Source: Bartonella sp. AU55XJBT (GTDB lineage Bacteria; Pseudomonadota; Alphaproteobacteria; Rhizobiales; Rhizobiaceae). Taken from it: a stretch of DNA of 41,422 nucleotides. Below, in pieces: positions 26,638 through 36,482 of this stretch (within the stretch, counting starts at the first letter, position 1; each line of letters starts with the position of its first letter). The DNA is taken from NCBI RefSeq assembly GCF_028618525.1, contig NZ_JAQITC010000017.1, positions 1 through 41,422 on the forward strand. Reading direction: 5' to 3'. Made by a program: the position numbers and the translations under genes. The notes under the pieces were generated by a model. It was not told where the DNA came from and did not search any database. It saw nothing but the letters and a program-made list of their open reading frames with translations.

Positions 26638-29151
26638 ATGCGTACACCTCGTTGGTTAACTACCCTTTATTGCTTTATCCTTTTAAGCAGCATTTATATT
26701 GCCTTACCCAATTTATTTTCACACGAACAAGTTAAAAATTCAAAATTCTTACCCGACACCCGTGTCGCCCTTGGTCTTGATCTTCAAGGAGGCTCTTCTC
26801 TCCTGCTCGAGGTTGATAGCAAAACATTAAAACGCGATCAATTACACACCGTTTTAAGCAATGTACGTAATGCGTTGCGTGAAAAACAAATCCGTACCTC
26901 AAGTGTTCGTATCGTCGAAGATAGCGTTGTCGCCCTTATTTCTGATGCATCACAAACTGAAAAAGCTCTCTCTGCTTTAAAAACATTAATAACCCCCATA
27001 CACAGCAGCTTTGGTACGACAGAACATAACATCACAATTAGTGCTCAAAATGAAATGCTTCGTGTCACGTTAACGGAAGCGGGTATAAAAGATCGTGTAA
27101 GCAACGCCATTGAACAAAGCTTAGAAATCATCCGTCGCCGTATCGATCAAGTTGGTGTTTCAGAACCAGCGATCCAAAAGGTTGGAAATGATCGTATTAT
27201 GGTCCAATTGCCTGGCTTACAAGATCCAAAACAACTGCGAGATCTTTTAGGCACGACCGCTAAGATGAGTTTTCATCTTGTTCCCTCTAATGTGGACCCC
27301 AATAATCCCCCTATAGGTGTTTCCATTCTTCCTGGATATACTGATGAAACACAACATTATGCAATTTATGATCAAATAGCCTTAGATGGAAATGTCCTTA
27401 AAGATGCCCGCGCTGGTTTTGACCCGCAAATACCAGGACGTTCTATTATTTCATTTACGCTAGATTCTGCTGGTGCAAAAATATTTGCCGATATAACACG
27501 ACAAAATATTAACCGTCCTTTTGCTATTGTTTTAGATCATAAGGTTTTAACCGCTCCTACCATCAATAGTGTCATTCCCAATGGGCAAGGTCAAATTACA
27601 GGAAACTTTGATCCCAAAGAAGCCTCAACTCTGGCTGCTCTGCTCCGCGCAGGTTCCCTCCCCGCTCCACTCACAGTCATTGAAGAGAGAACGGTAGGTC
27701 CAAATCTTGGTGCTGATGCTATCCAAATGGGACTTTACACCGGCATAATCGGTTTTATACTTGTTGCAATTTTTATTTTTCTTCTCTACCGAATTTGGGG
27801 GCTCATTGCCAATATAGCCCTAGCGCTCCACACGATTTTAACATTTGCTGCCCTCAGTCTCCTCGGTGCGACGCTGACCCTGCCTGGTATTGCTGGTATT
27901 ATCTTAGGCATCGGTATTGCCGTTGATGCGAATATTCTCATTAATGAACGTATCCGTGAAGAAAGCCGAAAAGGTGTAAGTGCTTTTGCAGCCCTAGATC
28001 GTGGTTTTAAACAGGCTTTTGCAACCATTGTTGATGCAAATGTTACGGCCATTATAGCAACTGTTTTACTCTTTTGGTTTGGTACCGGTCCCGTGCGTGG
28101 TTTTGCCGTAACTATGTTGCTTGGGATTATCATCTCCATGTTCACAAATATTACTATTGTACGCATCATCATGATTTGGATTGTTCGTAAATGGAAAATT
28201 AAAAAATTGCATATTCACTCCGCTTTCAACATTCTCCCCCAAAAGACAACTTTCCACTTTATGAAAGCGCGATTCATTGGGATTGGTGTCTCAATTATTT
28301 TATCAATAGCTTCAGTTTTTCTCTTTTTTAAGCCTGGCTTGAATTTTGGAATTGATTTTATTGGCGGCAGCCAAATGAGTATTACCACGAAAGCACCAGC
28401 AGACCTAGCAACCCTGCGTTCCAAGCTTTCTACCCTTAATATTGGGGAAATTAGCCTGCAAAATATCGATAACGAAAACACCGTACTCATTCGCATGCAG
28501 AAACAAAGTGGGAGCGAAGCACAACAAACCATCGCCATTGATAAGGTCAAAACAGCTGTACAAAATATCTATCCTGATACCACATTTGATCAAATAGAAG
28601 TTGTTGGCCCCAAAATTTCAGGCGAACTTGCCACTGCTGCATTTACAGCTGTTATTCTTGCAGCTATTGCCATGACTCTCTATATATGGTTACGCTTCGA
28701 ATGGTTCTTTGCTATTGGAGCCATTGTCACACTCATTCTAGACACCACAAAAATGATCGGCTTTTTTGCTTTATTTCAATTTGATTTTAATTTAACAGCC
28801 ATCGCTGCACTCTTAACAATTGTTGGATATTCTATAAATGATAAGGTTGTCGTCTATGATAGGATGCGCGAGAATATGCGTCTTTATAAAAAAATGCCAT
28901 TGCGCGAACTGATTGATCTGTCAATTAATCAAGTTCTTATCCGTTGTTTTTTTACATCCGCCACAACAATTCTTGCTATGCTTCCTATGGCGATATGGGG
29001 TGGAAGTGCCGTTCATAATTTTGCATTGCCCATGGTCTTTGGGATTATTGTTGCAACATCATCTTCTATCTTTATTGCTGCTCCTATTTTACTCCTGCTA
29101 GGAAATTGGTGGCGTGAACGAAATAATCGTGTAAATATGAAAGCGAAATGA
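26638..29151 (+). CDS. secDF: SecD-SecF fusion, protein-export membrane protein
   Basis: Uses the proton-motive force to pull translocating proteins out of the SecYEG channel on the periplasmic side. The 837-residue protein joins SecD and SecF in one chain. SecD part (about 1-510): first membrane helix, LGLDLQGGSSLLLEV, the periplasmic P1 domain with RRRIDQVGVSEPAIQ, and the membrane region GIAGIILGIGIAVDANILINERIREE. SecF part (about 530-837): LNFGIDFIGGSQM, GPKISGELATAAFTAV, and YSINDKVVVYDRMREN. The fusion is common in Rhizobiales and Bacillus. It is probably transcribed with the following antiporter gene, 100 bases away. Confidence 0.96.
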   Translation: MRTPRWLTTLYCFILLSSIYIALPNLFSHEQVKNSKFLPDTRVALGLDLQGGSSLLLEVDSKTLKRDQLHTVLSNVRNALREKQIRTSSVRIVEDSVVALISDASQTEKALSALKTLITPIHSSFGTTEHNITISAQNEMLRVTLTEAGIKDRVSNAIEQSLEIIRRRIDQVGVSEPAIQKVGNDRIMVQLPGLQDPKQLRDLLGTTAKMSFHLVPSNVDPNNPPIGVSILPGYTDETQHYAIYDQIALDGNVLKDARAGFDPQIPGRSIISFTLDSAGAKIFADITRQNINRPFAIVLDHKVLTAPTINSVIPNGQGQITGNFDPKEASTLAALLRAGSLPAPLTVIEERTVGPNLGADAIQMGLYTGIIGFILVAIFIFLLYRIWGLIANIALALHTILTFAALSLLGATLTLPGIAGIILGIGIAVDANILINERIREESRKGVSAFAALDRGFKQAFATIVDANVTAIIATVLLFWFGTGPVRGFAVTMLLGIIISMFTNITIVRIIMIWIVRKWKIKKLHIHSAFNILPQKTTFHFMKARFIGIGVSIILSIASVFLFFKPGLNFGIDFIGGSQMSITTKAPADLATLRSKLSTLNIGEISLQNIDNENTVLIRMQKQSGSEAQQTIAIDKVKTAVQNIYPDTTFDQIEVVGPKISGELATAAFTAVILAAIAMTLYIWLRFEWFFAIGAIVTLILDTTKMIGFFALFQFDFNLTAIAALLTIVGYSINDKVVVYDRMRENMRLYKKMPLRELIDLSINQVLIRCFFTSATTILAMLPMAIWGGSAVHNFALPMVFGIIVATSSSIFIAAPILLLLGNWWRERNNRVNMKAK

Positions 29152-29251
29152 AAATGTTCTTTGATACATATGATACATCATTCCTCTCTTCTCGAAGAAA
29201 TAAGAGACATTTTCATTCATTCGCTTTTTGATCAAGAATAGTAAATAATCC

Positions 29252-30994
29252 ATGCTCCACGACACACCACTTATCACAACCATTGTTGCCGGTTTATGTT
29301 TAGCATTTCTTTTGGGAATGATTGCTAGCCGTTTGCGGATTTCGCCCCTTGTGGGCTATTTGTTAGCTGGTGTTATTGTGGGTCCCAATACAGGCGGATT
29401 TAAAATAGATTCCGTTATTATCAATCAACTTGCTGAAATTGGTATTATTTTGCTCATGTTTGGTGTTGGGCTACATTTTTCCTTAAAAGACCTTTTATCT
29501 GTCAAAGCGATTGCTGTTCCCGCTGCTATTGCCCAAATGGCATTTTCTACTTTTCTAGGCTTATGCCTTGGTCTGATTATGGGTTGGGGCCTCAGTGGGA
29601 GCTTGATCTTCGGACTTGCTTTATCCATAGCAAGTACTGTTATCCTGTTACGTGCTTTGCAAGAGCGTCATCTTATTGAAACAGAGAAAGGCCGCATTGC
29701 TGTTGGATGGTTGATTATTGAAGATTTAGCAATGGTCCTTATACTTGTCCTTATTCCAGCCTTGGCAAGTACGCTCAACCATACAAACAAAGAAGCATTG
29801 GATCCCCTTATTCAATGGTTGGATTTAAGTATTTGGGGTATTTTTGGTCTCACCATCCTGAAAGTCATTATATTTATCGCATTGATGCTCGTCATTGGGC
29901 GACGTGTTATCCCATGGCTTTTAAAAATGAGCGCACAATCGGGATCACGCGAATTATTCCGTCTCAGTGTCTTTGCTATTGCCCTAGGTGTAGCATTTGG
30001 AGCCGCTCATTTATTTGGTGTTTCTCTTTCTCTTGGTGCTTTTTTTGCCGGCATGGTCATGAGCGAATCAGAATTAAGTCACCATGCTGCTGAAGAATCT
30101 TTACCCCTGCGCGATGCCTTTTCTGTTCTCTTTTTTGTTTCTGTAGGCATGTTATTTGATCCAGAAAAGCTCTTAACTCATTTTTTTCCTCTCTTAGCAA
30201 CCTTATTTATTATCGTCATTGGAAAATCTGCTGTCGCTTTTTTCATCGTTAAAGCTTTTCGCTATTCAAACGCAACGGCTTTAACGATTGCTGCAAGCCT
30301 TGCCCAAATCGGAGAATTTTCCTTTATCCTTGCTGGTTTAAGTCTAAGCTTAGGACTTTTAAACAATGACGCCCATGATTTGATTCTTGGAGGAGCAATT
30401 TTTTCTATTTTGCTCAATCCTCTTATTTTCATTGCTTGTAACAAAATAAAAAAACGTCTAGAAAAAATTTCTACCTCTTCACAAAATACCCAAACAATTA
30501 TTGATATTGATCCACAAGATCCTGACCAAGATTTTTTACCAATGACCTTAAAAAACAACCATATCGTCATTATTGGCTATAGTCGTATTGGTCAATGTAT
30601 TGCATTATCTTTAATAAATAGAGATAAACCCATAGTAATTGTCGAAGAATCAAAACGCCTCGCTGATAAAGCAATTGCCGATGGTTTTGAGGTTATTTAT
30701 GGCAATATTATTCAACAAGAAATAATGAACGCAGCCAATATAAATCATGCACATAAAGTTGTTATTACAATGCGAAGTACCATTGAAGTCGGAGAATGTA
30801 TCGTGAATATACGTGATATGCAGAAGGATATCCAGATAATCACACATGCATTATCTGACACAGAAACAGCTTATCTCATTGATTTAGGGGCTGATATTGT
30901 AGTAACGGATGATGAAGAAATTGCTAATGGCATTATAGAGCATATAACAGAGCAAAGGTCTGTAAAGAATATGCATAATCATGAAAATTTATAG
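29252..30994 (+). CDS. ybaL: YbaL-type CPA2 cation/proton antiporter with RCK domain
   Basis: Monovalent cation:proton antiporter-2 family protein, predicted to exchange K+ or Na+ for protons. The first 390 residues form about 12 membrane segments and begin with the stretch characteristic of Escherichia coli YbaL (TPLITTIVAGLCLAFLLGM, RLRISPLVGYLLAGV, LMFGVGLHFSLKDLL, GWLIIEDLAMVLILVL). Residues about 420-560 are an RCK/TrkA-N domain (IVIIGYSRIGQCIAL...IVEESK). The dinucleotide-binding motif reads GYSRIG, with Ser where the middle Gly of GxGxxG is usual. Length, 580, is normal. The next gene starts 24 bases downstream. Confidence 0.9.
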   Translation: MLHDTPLITTIVAGLCLAFLLGMIASRLRISPLVGYLLAGVIVGPNTGGFKIDSVIINQLAEIGIILLMFGVGLHFSLKDLLSVKAIAVPAAIAQMAFSTFLGLCLGLIMGWGLSGSLIFGLALSIASTVILLRALQERHLIETEKGRIAVGWLIIEDLAMVLILVLIPALASTLNHTNKEALDPLIQWLDLSIWGIFGLTILKVIIFIALMLVIGRRVIPWLLKMSAQSGSRELFRLSVFAIALGVAFGAAHLFGVSLSLGAFFAGMVMSESELSHHAAEESLPLRDAFSVLFFVSVGMLFDPEKLLTHFFPLLATLFIIVIGKSAVAFFIVKAFRYSNATALTIAASLAQIGEFSFILAGLSLSLGLLNNDAHDLILGGAIFSILLNPLIFIACNKIKKRLEKISTSSQNTQTIIDIDPQDPDQDFLPMTLKNNHIVIIGYSRIGQCIALSLINRDKPIVIVEESKRLADKAIADGFEVIYGNIIQQEIMNAANINHAHKVVITMRSTIEVGECIVNIRDMQKDIQIITHALSDTETAYLIDLGADIVVTDDEEIANGIIEHITEQRSVKNMHNHENL

Positions 30995-31018
30995 AAAACA
31001 TAACATGGATAAAGAAGC

Positions 31019-31972
31019 GTGAAAATAAAGCAATTTATATGGCCCTTAATTGGTATCTTAGCAATGCTGATATCTGTTCGAATTCTTTATATAAAGCTCT
31101 CTGCCATTTCGTTCGCAGACGTATTGGAACGCTTGAGCGATTTAAATACACAGCACTGGTTATTAGCCTGTTTATGTTCTCTGCTTGCTTATGCTGCTCT
31201 TGCTGGATATGATCGCATCGCCTTGCAACATCTAGGCCATAAAATTTCTTGGATTTTTATTGCGATCTGTTCATTTACAACTTACGCTCTTTCACATAAT
31301 ATCGGTGCTTCAGTTTTTTCTGGTGCCGTCGTGCGTTATCGCGCCTATAAAATGAAAGGATTAAATGGAACAGAAATCGCCATATTAGTAGGTTTTTGTT
31401 CTTTTACTTTTGTCATCGGTACAATCTTACTGTTGGGGATCGTTTTGGTTTTGCAACCCGAAATTATCACCCTCATTCATGAAGAGCTTCCTGAATGGCT
31501 GGGAACGACAGTTGGAGCAATTTTACTCAGTTGCATAGCACTTTATACGTTTGGGAGTTGGCTTCAATTGAAGCCCTTACGCTTGGGCAAGAAAATTCAG
31601 CTTTCCTATCCACGGCTAAAAATTGTTATTCAACAGCTCCTCATTAGCCCTCTAGAGCTTTTAGGAGCAGCAGGAATTATATATGCTGTTCTCCCCTACA
31701 ATGCAGATATCCATTTTATTTCTGTTCTTGGTGTTTTCCTAGCATCTTTTACGATAACGCTTCTCTCCAATGCTCCAGCAGGAGGTGTAGGCGTTCTCGA
31801 AGCACTCTTCATAACAGGTATGCCGAATATAAATCCAACCGATGTTATCGCAGCACTTATTGTCTTTAGAATACTTTATTTGATCATACCACTCATCATT
31901 TCATTATTTGTGGTCGCCATTTTTGAAGCACAGCAATATTGGAAAAAAGCCCCCAAAACACCTCCTAAATAA
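31019..31972 (+). CDS. YbhN/UPF0104-type (lysylphosphatidylglycerol synthase transmembrane) protein
   Basis: Integral membrane protein of the family related to the flippase half of MprF; the specific function of these stand-alone members is not established. The 317-residue protein has about eight hydrophobic segments and the family landmarks YDRIALQHLGHKISW, YALSHNIGASVFSGAVVRYRAYK and LSNAPAGGVGVLEALFI. No lysyl-transferase domain follows, so it is not a full MprF. The start is GTG 31019 preceded by AAAGAAG; the nearby ATG at 31003 is followed by a stop. It is 24 bases after ybaL and likely shares its transcript. Confidence 0.82.
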   Translation: MKIKQFIWPLIGILAMLISVRILYIKLSAISFADVLERLSDLNTQHWLLACLCSLLAYAALAGYDRIALQHLGHKISWIFIAICSFTTYALSHNIGASVFSGAVVRYRAYKMKGLNGTEIAILVGFCSFTFVIGTILLLGIVLVLQPEIITLIHEELPEWLGTTVGAILLSCIALYTFGSWLQLKPLRLGKKIQLSYPRLKIVIQQLLISPLELLGAAGIIYAVLPYNADIHFISVLGVFLASFTITLLSNAPAGGVGVLEALFITGMPNINPTDVIAALIVFRILYLIIPLIISLFVVAIFEAQQYWKKAPKTPPK

Positions 31973-32556
31973 ATAAAAGGCTATCAATGGCTTCTTTTGT
32001 GTGTGCCTATAAATGATAGGATCATATCGGAATTCAAATTGCATCTGTAAATTAATACAATCATTATTTTATTTATCTTTTTTACCTTCGAACCTGAAAT
32101 GCCCCCTTTATAAGAGACTTATTCTAAAAAAACAGAGAAATATTTATCTATTTTCCTTCAAAGAAATTCCATAAACTTGAAAATATCTACCTGCGTAGAA
32201 AACAATCGTTTCCATAACATACAACATATTGATTTATAAAGATAATTTATCATTATTCAAGTTGAATGAGAACCTTGAATACCGTAAGATTCTCTCATTT
32301 CAAATCTCCCCACGTTGAATGAATCAAAACCATGTCTTTTGCACGTTATAAGCAGGAAGAACCGTGTGAAGTGAAACTGTACAAGAAAGGATTAAAATAC
32401 CTCTTCTAAATCGTTTCAAGGACAAAAGTTGCTGATATAATATTGGGACGAGCAAAGCGTGTGGTGTAGGCTTTCTCCTCCTCCCCAATTTCATTGAACC
32501 TCTTATATCTTGAAAAATTTTATGTAATCAACAAATTATTTATAATACAAAATAAA
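31973..32556. other. Spacer with dispersed repeat
   Basis: About 580 bases between the YbhN-type gene and the 3' end of tRNA-Lys. It contains the best-preserved copy of the dispersed repeat (32219-32420). The remainder shows no frame or structure I can support. Confidence 0.6.
32219..32420 (+). repeat. Dispersed intergenic repeat, copy C
   Basis: Opens ACAACATATTGATTTATAAA, followed by GATAATTTATCATTATTCAA, a GTTGAATGAATCAAAACCAT box, GTTATAAGCAGGAAG, ACCGTGTGAAGTGAAACTG, and AAGAAAGGATTAAAATACCTC. The boxes occur in the same order in copy B (9580) and partly in copy A (9218). Confidence 0.75.
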
Positions 32557-32632
<76 letters not shown>

Positions 32633-32663
32633 ATAAGCTTCCCCAAAAACGAGAATGAGCGTT

Positions 32664-32692
32664 TCTATAACGCTCCTAAGGGTAGATGTCTA
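32664..32692 (-). promoter_or_regulatory. Predicted promoter of tRNA-Lys
   Basis: Minus strand TAGACA (32692-32687), 17 bases, TATAGA (32669-32664). The distance to the tRNA 5' end is about 31 bases, so the start would lie near 32657. Confidence 0.55.
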
Positions 32693-33068
32693 GATATTTT
32701 GTTACTTTTTATAGAGAGTCACTGTCTGTAAGGTTAAAAATATGATATTCACTACTTGATCTTATATAAAAATAAACCCATTATAAGAGGCTCTATAAAT
32801 AAATTTTCTGTTTGTTATACAGAGCCCATAGTTGGAGGATTATCGAGCATAATGCCCGAGCAAAATTTAGAGGAACCTTCTTGTGATTGTAAGCGGGATG
32901 GGACGTCGTTTTGTTTTATCAATAATCACATGCATTTAAGCAATACTTTGCTGTTTTTTTCTTTGAATGTAAGTTTTTTACCTTCAATGTTTATGATCAA
33001 ATATACGAATAAAAGCTCATGAATTTTTTTTGTCTATCACACGCTTTTAAGCTTTTAAAAGGTAAGAA
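32693..33068. other. Spacer before the TerC-CBS gene
   Basis: About 375 bases. An 88-codon open frame at 32756-33022 has no protein-like features and no ribosome binding site, so I leave it uncalled. The right end carries the presumed promoter and the AAAGGTAAG ribosome binding site of the next gene. Confidence 0.5.
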
Positions 33069-34637
33069 ATGATGGAATGGATCACTGATCCCCATGCGTG
33101 GTTTGGTTTGGTCACGTTGGTTTTTCTCGAAATTGTTTTAGGAATAGATAACCTTATCTTTATTGCAATTTTAGCTGAAAAATTGCCATTGCATTTGCGT
33201 GACCGTGCACGCTTGATAGGTCTTACTTTAGCATTAATCATGCGGCTTTTCCTTCTTACAATTATTGGATGGGTTATGAGACTGGATACGATCATTCTTT
33301 CACTTTCATCCTTTGTCTTCAGTTGGCATAGCTTTATTTTAATCGGTGGTGGAGCCTTTTTGCTAGCAAAGGGAACGCTAGAATTACATGAAAGGTTAGA
33401 AGGAGTATCTCATGAGAGAAAAACAGGCGTTGCTTATGCTGTTTTTTGGCAAGTCATTGTTCAAGTCGTAGTGCTGGATGCCGTCTTTTCACTCGATAGT
33501 ATTATTACTGCAACAGGTATGATTGCAAAAGATCAGGCCGCAGTTATGTATATCGCAGTCATTACTGCTATGGGAGTCATGATGTGTGGCTCTGGCTCTC
33601 TTATGCGTTTTATTAATCGTCATCCCACTATTGTAATCCTTTGTCTTGGATTTTTAATGATGATTGGTTTTACACTCATTGTTGAAGGGTTCGGTTTTCA
33701 CATTCCCAAAGGGTATTTGTATGCCGCTATTGGTTTTTCTGTTCTCATCGAAGCTTTTAATCAAATTGGACGTCGTAACCGTGAAAAGATGATTACAACG
33801 AATGATCTACGCAGTAGAACAGCTGATGCTGTTTTAAGGCTCCTAGGAGGAGGAAGCAAAGATAGTCATCTTGCTGAAACTGTAGATGTCATTGCTGAAC
33901 AAGCTGCAGCTTCTGAGTTATTTAGACCAGAAGAAAAGGAGATGATTCGTGGTGTTCTCGATTTAGCAGATCGTCCTGTTCGCTCTATCATGTCGCCGCG
34001 CAATGAGATTGAGTGGTTAGATTTAAATGCTGATGAAAATGAAATGCGTGAAGAATTACAAAAGGTTAAGCATAGCCGCTTAATTCTTGCACGTGAAAAA
34101 GTGGATGAATTTGTTGGCGTTGCGTTAACAAAAGATCTTCTTTTGAATCTGGCTGAGGGTAAAAAGATTAATTGGAAAAAAGCGATGCGAGAACCACTTG
34201 TTGTTCATGAAAATACAAGTGTTTTACGATTGATGGAACAATTACGTCATTCTTCGATTCAGCTTGCAATTATTGTTGATGAGCATGGCTCTTTTGAAGG
34301 GATTGCAACACCAACCGATATTCTTGAAGCTATTGCAGGAGATTTTCCTGATGACGATGAAGAGCTCATGATCGCAGAACAACTTGAAAATGGCAACCTT
34401 CTTGTAGAGGGATACGCTGATATCCGCCGTTTAAGTGGCTATCTTGGACGAAATCTTGTTGATGAGGCAGACCGTTATACGACTCTGGCAGGCTTTATGC
34501 TTTGGCAATTTGGTCATTTGCCGAATGAAGGAGAAAGTTTTGAAACTGATGGTTTACGCTTTAAAGTGGTTGAAATGGAACGGCGAAACATATCTAAAAT
34601 CCTTATTTCTCCACTTGTATTACCAGAAAAAAGCTAA
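33069..34637 (+). CDS. TerC-family membrane protein with CBS pair and CorC/HlyC domain (YoaE/YegH type)
   Basis: Membrane protein of the TerC group; relatives are linked to metal-ion (Mn2+) handling or export, but this subtype's role is not firmly known. Domains: an N-terminal seven-helix TerC region (residues 1-230), with LVFLEIVLGIDNLIFIAIL and VVLDAVFSLDSIITATGM carrying the conserved acidic residues, then IPKGYLYAAIGFSVLIEAFNQ. A CBS pair follows (about 300-430: RPVRSIMSPRNEIEWLD, IDEHGSFEGIATPTDILEAIAGDFPD), then a CorC_HlyC transporter-associated domain (about 440-520: LLVEGYADIRRLSGYLG...LRFKVVEMERRNISKI). Sequence blocks match Escherichia coli YoaE as I recall it. The length of 522 is normal. 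Stands alone. Confidence 0.9.
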   Translation: MMEWITDPHAWFGLVTLVFLEIVLGIDNLIFIAILAEKLPLHLRDRARLIGLTLALIMRLFLLTIIGWVMRLDTIILSLSSFVFSWHSFILIGGGAFLLAKGTLELHERLEGVSHERKTGVAYAVFWQVIVQVVVLDAVFSLDSIITATGMIAKDQAAVMYIAVITAMGVMMCGSGSLMRFINRHPTIVILCLGFLMMIGFTLIVEGFGFHIPKGYLYAAIGFSVLIEAFNQIGRRNREKMITTNDLRSRTADAVLRLLGGGSKDSHLAETVDVIAEQAAASELFRPEEKEMIRGVLDLADRPVRSIMSPRNEIEWLDLNADENEMREELQKVKHSRLILAREKVDEFVGVALTKDLLLNLAEGKKINWKKAMREPLVVHENTSVLRLMEQLRHSSIQLAIIVDEHGSFEGIATPTDILEAIAGDFPDDDEELMIAEQLENGNLLVEGYADIRRLSGYLGRNLVDEADRYTTLAGFMLWQFGHLPNEGESFETDGLRFKVVEMERRNISKILISPLVLPEKS

Positions 34638-35186
34638 TTCTTTTGATCCATAAGGTTAAGTAAAAAGATTTTTCTTCATGATGAGAAAGTGAAAAGAATA
34701 AGAAATTGATAACTTAATTGTATTGTCCTTATTTTATATTTTTTAAGCGGAAAGAATGAATGCACAAAAATTATAGTTATCAATAAATTTTCAGTACAAA
34801 AAAGTTTTCACTGATGATTTGCGAAGAGCACTAAAAGAAAAAATGGTGCATAATTATATTTGTAAATGGTTATTAATCTTAAAAATGATAATTTTATACA
34901 ACATATTGATGCATAATAATTATTTATTATTTCTTTATTAAAACATCCTGTCATCTTCATATTAAAAAAGCTTTTTTAAACATTAAACTACCATCATTAA
35001 TGCGTTCACTTAACTGATGAAGGCAGCTTTGAGCAACACCCTATTTTCTATAAAATTTGAGATTTTTTTATATTTCTTAAGGAGCTATTCCTTATCTTTT
35101 TTTCAATAAATTTAACTTTTTTCCTTCCAAGAGCGACGCTTCTCTTCGCCAGAAAGCTCTTGTTAAGAACGTCGTTACTTCCCCTA

Positions 35187-35426
35187 GCTCATGTTTTTTG
35201 CTACTTTTTCAATCAAAAGATAGCTAAACAGCGCGTTTTTATAGTTATTCCATGAATCTTTGCCGACAGAATATTCTCAAGCAAGACAATAAGCGGCAGT
35301 GATCATATTTAACCGGTAACCGAAACCTTTCTTCTTCTCTTCTCTATAATTTAAAATATCATAACGAATACCTACAATACGATCAGTAGATAATATGCAA
35401 AAGTTGTCTCTCACTTCAATCACAAT
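35187..35426 (-). pseudogene. Remnant of an unidentified gene
   Basis: Read on the minus strand, 80 codons give a protein-like sequence interrupted by one TGA (35277-35279). Before the stop it contains FCILSTDRIVGIRYDILNYR and GFGYRLNMITAAYCLA; after the stop, EYSVGKDSWNNYKNALFSYL then LIEKVAKNMS and a TAG. In the next frame just upstream, TRDVVETLKRLAPEPYCD looks like the preceding part, which implies a frameshift near 35427. There is no start codon or ribosome binding site for an intact product. I do not recognise the family. The composition is less AT-biased than the flanks, which is why it stands out. Confidence 0.4.
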
Positions 35427-35703
35427 AAGGCTCTGGAGCTAACCTTTTTAATGTCTCTACGACATCTCTGGTATGAAATATGTTTTATGACAATGCATTG
35501 CGCAACATCGCTAAAGTATAAGTTATCACGAATTCCCCCCTGCATAGCAACTAATATCGTGCTAACATCTTAAATCATTTAAGCCTTATACTAATTATTA
35601 CTAAAAAACACGACTATTTTACCATTCAAGTTCCTAATAATAAAACCATGCTATAAAAAAAATTAATAGCTTAGCCATAAAAAGAGCTTTTATCTGATAT
35701 ATA

Positions 35704-35732
35704 CTTGCTTCAGTTTTAAAAGTGGTTATAAG
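35704..35732 (+). promoter_or_regulatory. Predicted promoter of the dioxygenase operon
   Basis: CTTGCT (35704-35709), 17 bases, TATAAG (35727-35732), followed by a leader of about 25 bases and a strong ribosome binding site AAGGGGGGAG just before ATG 35763. The arrangement matches the CTTGAC-N17 pattern of other promoters in this window. Confidence 0.55.
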
Positions 35733-35762
35733 AGTCTACTAGTATAGAAAAGGGGGGAGTAT

Positions 35763-36482
35763 ATGTTTGTAAGTCTAGATAAGGTTGTTGAGGAACTAAA
35801 AAAGAATAAATTTTCCCATATACTTTCTGAGAAAATCAATATCAAGGCAAATGAGATAACTGATTTAGCCTTACTAAAAAGAAGCTGGGACTATTTGCCA
35901 ATCGATCCTTACATGAAAAAAGGTGACACTTACAGGAGAAGATGCTTTGGCAAATTTATTGTGGATATAGCAAATAAAACAATAGATTTTGTAGATGATA
36001 ATATTTTTTTTCAGAGTTCTGAAATAAATTGTTATGCAGGTGGGATTGAAAGAAAACTGCCCCAAATGTCAGATATAATATCATCTAATGTTATATTACG
36101 GAAAATCATTGAAAATACACTGAATGCTTTTTTGATGTATAAAAAGAAAAAAAGCAATATATGGGATGTTTTTGTGCACCAATTCCGTATTGAATCAAAA
36201 AAAGGAATACAAGGAAATCCTACACCAGAGGGCATTCATAAAGATGGTCATACATTTATAAGTATGCACATGATCGGTAGATATAATATTGAAGGTGGTA
36301 CATCCTATATCTATGATGAAAACAGAAATAAAATAAAAGAGATTGTTTTGGAAGAAAACTTAGAGAGTATACTGCTCGACGATATGGAAATGTACCATTC
36401 AGCATTTGTAATTTCATCAATAAATGATAAAAAAGGCTTTAGAGATTTGATGGTTATCGATTATAGAGAAAAACGACAATGA
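35763..36482 (+). CDS. 2-oxoglutarate/Fe(II)-dependent dioxygenase, isoleucine-dioxygenase type
   Basis: Belongs to the 2OG-Fe dioxygenase family (PF10014, formerly DUF2257) that includes Bacillus thuringiensis IDO, which converts L-isoleucine to 4-hydroxyisoleucine. Length is 239 residues. The iron-binding triad is visible: H159 and D161 in PTPEGIHKDGHTF, and H212 in DDMEMYHSAF; R227 in GFRDLMVIDYRE is placed to bind 2-oxoglutarate. HQFRIES and IEGGTSYIYDENRNK are further family blocks. The frame is intact with all key residues, so it is likely active; the substrate is inferred to be an aliphatic amino acid. Its stop overlaps the next ATG (ATGA). Arginine codons are 9 of 12 AGA/AGG by hand count, unlike neighbouring core genes, which suggests foreign origin. 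Confidence 0.82.
   Translation: MFVSLDKVVEELKKNKFSHILSEKINIKANEITDLALLKRSWDYLPIDPYMKKGDTYRRRCFGKFIVDIANKTIDFVDDNIFFQSSEINCYAGGIERKLPQMSDIISSNVILRKIIENTLNAFLMYKKKKSNIWDVFVHQFRIESKKGIQGNPTPEGIHKDGHTFISMHMIGRYNIEGGTSYIYDENRNKIKEIVLEENLESILLDDMEMYHSAFVISSINDKKGFRDLMVIDYREKRQ

Larger units (their letters stand above)
34638..35762. other. 1.1-kb spacer before the dioxygenase operon
   Basis: Holds a short copy of the dispersed repeat's 5' box (34898-34912), AT-rich DNA without frames to about 35110, a probable gene remnant on the minus strand (35187-35426, listed separately), and the promoter and ribosome binding site of the downstream operon (35704-35760). Confidence 0.6.

Noticed and set aside
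27786..28593. Minus-strand frames inside secDF
   Set aside because: Shadows of a strongly conserved plus-strand gene; Met/Ile/Arg-rich translations typical of antisense reading.
29148..29216. Inverted repeat ATGAAAATGT/ACATTTTCAT after secDF as a terminator
   Set aside because: The loop is about 49 bases and no T run follows; secDF and ybaL are probably co-transcribed, so I did not list it.
32756..33022. 88-codon frame between tRNA-Lys and the TerC gene
   Set aside because: No ribosome binding site, no domain, composition like the spacer.
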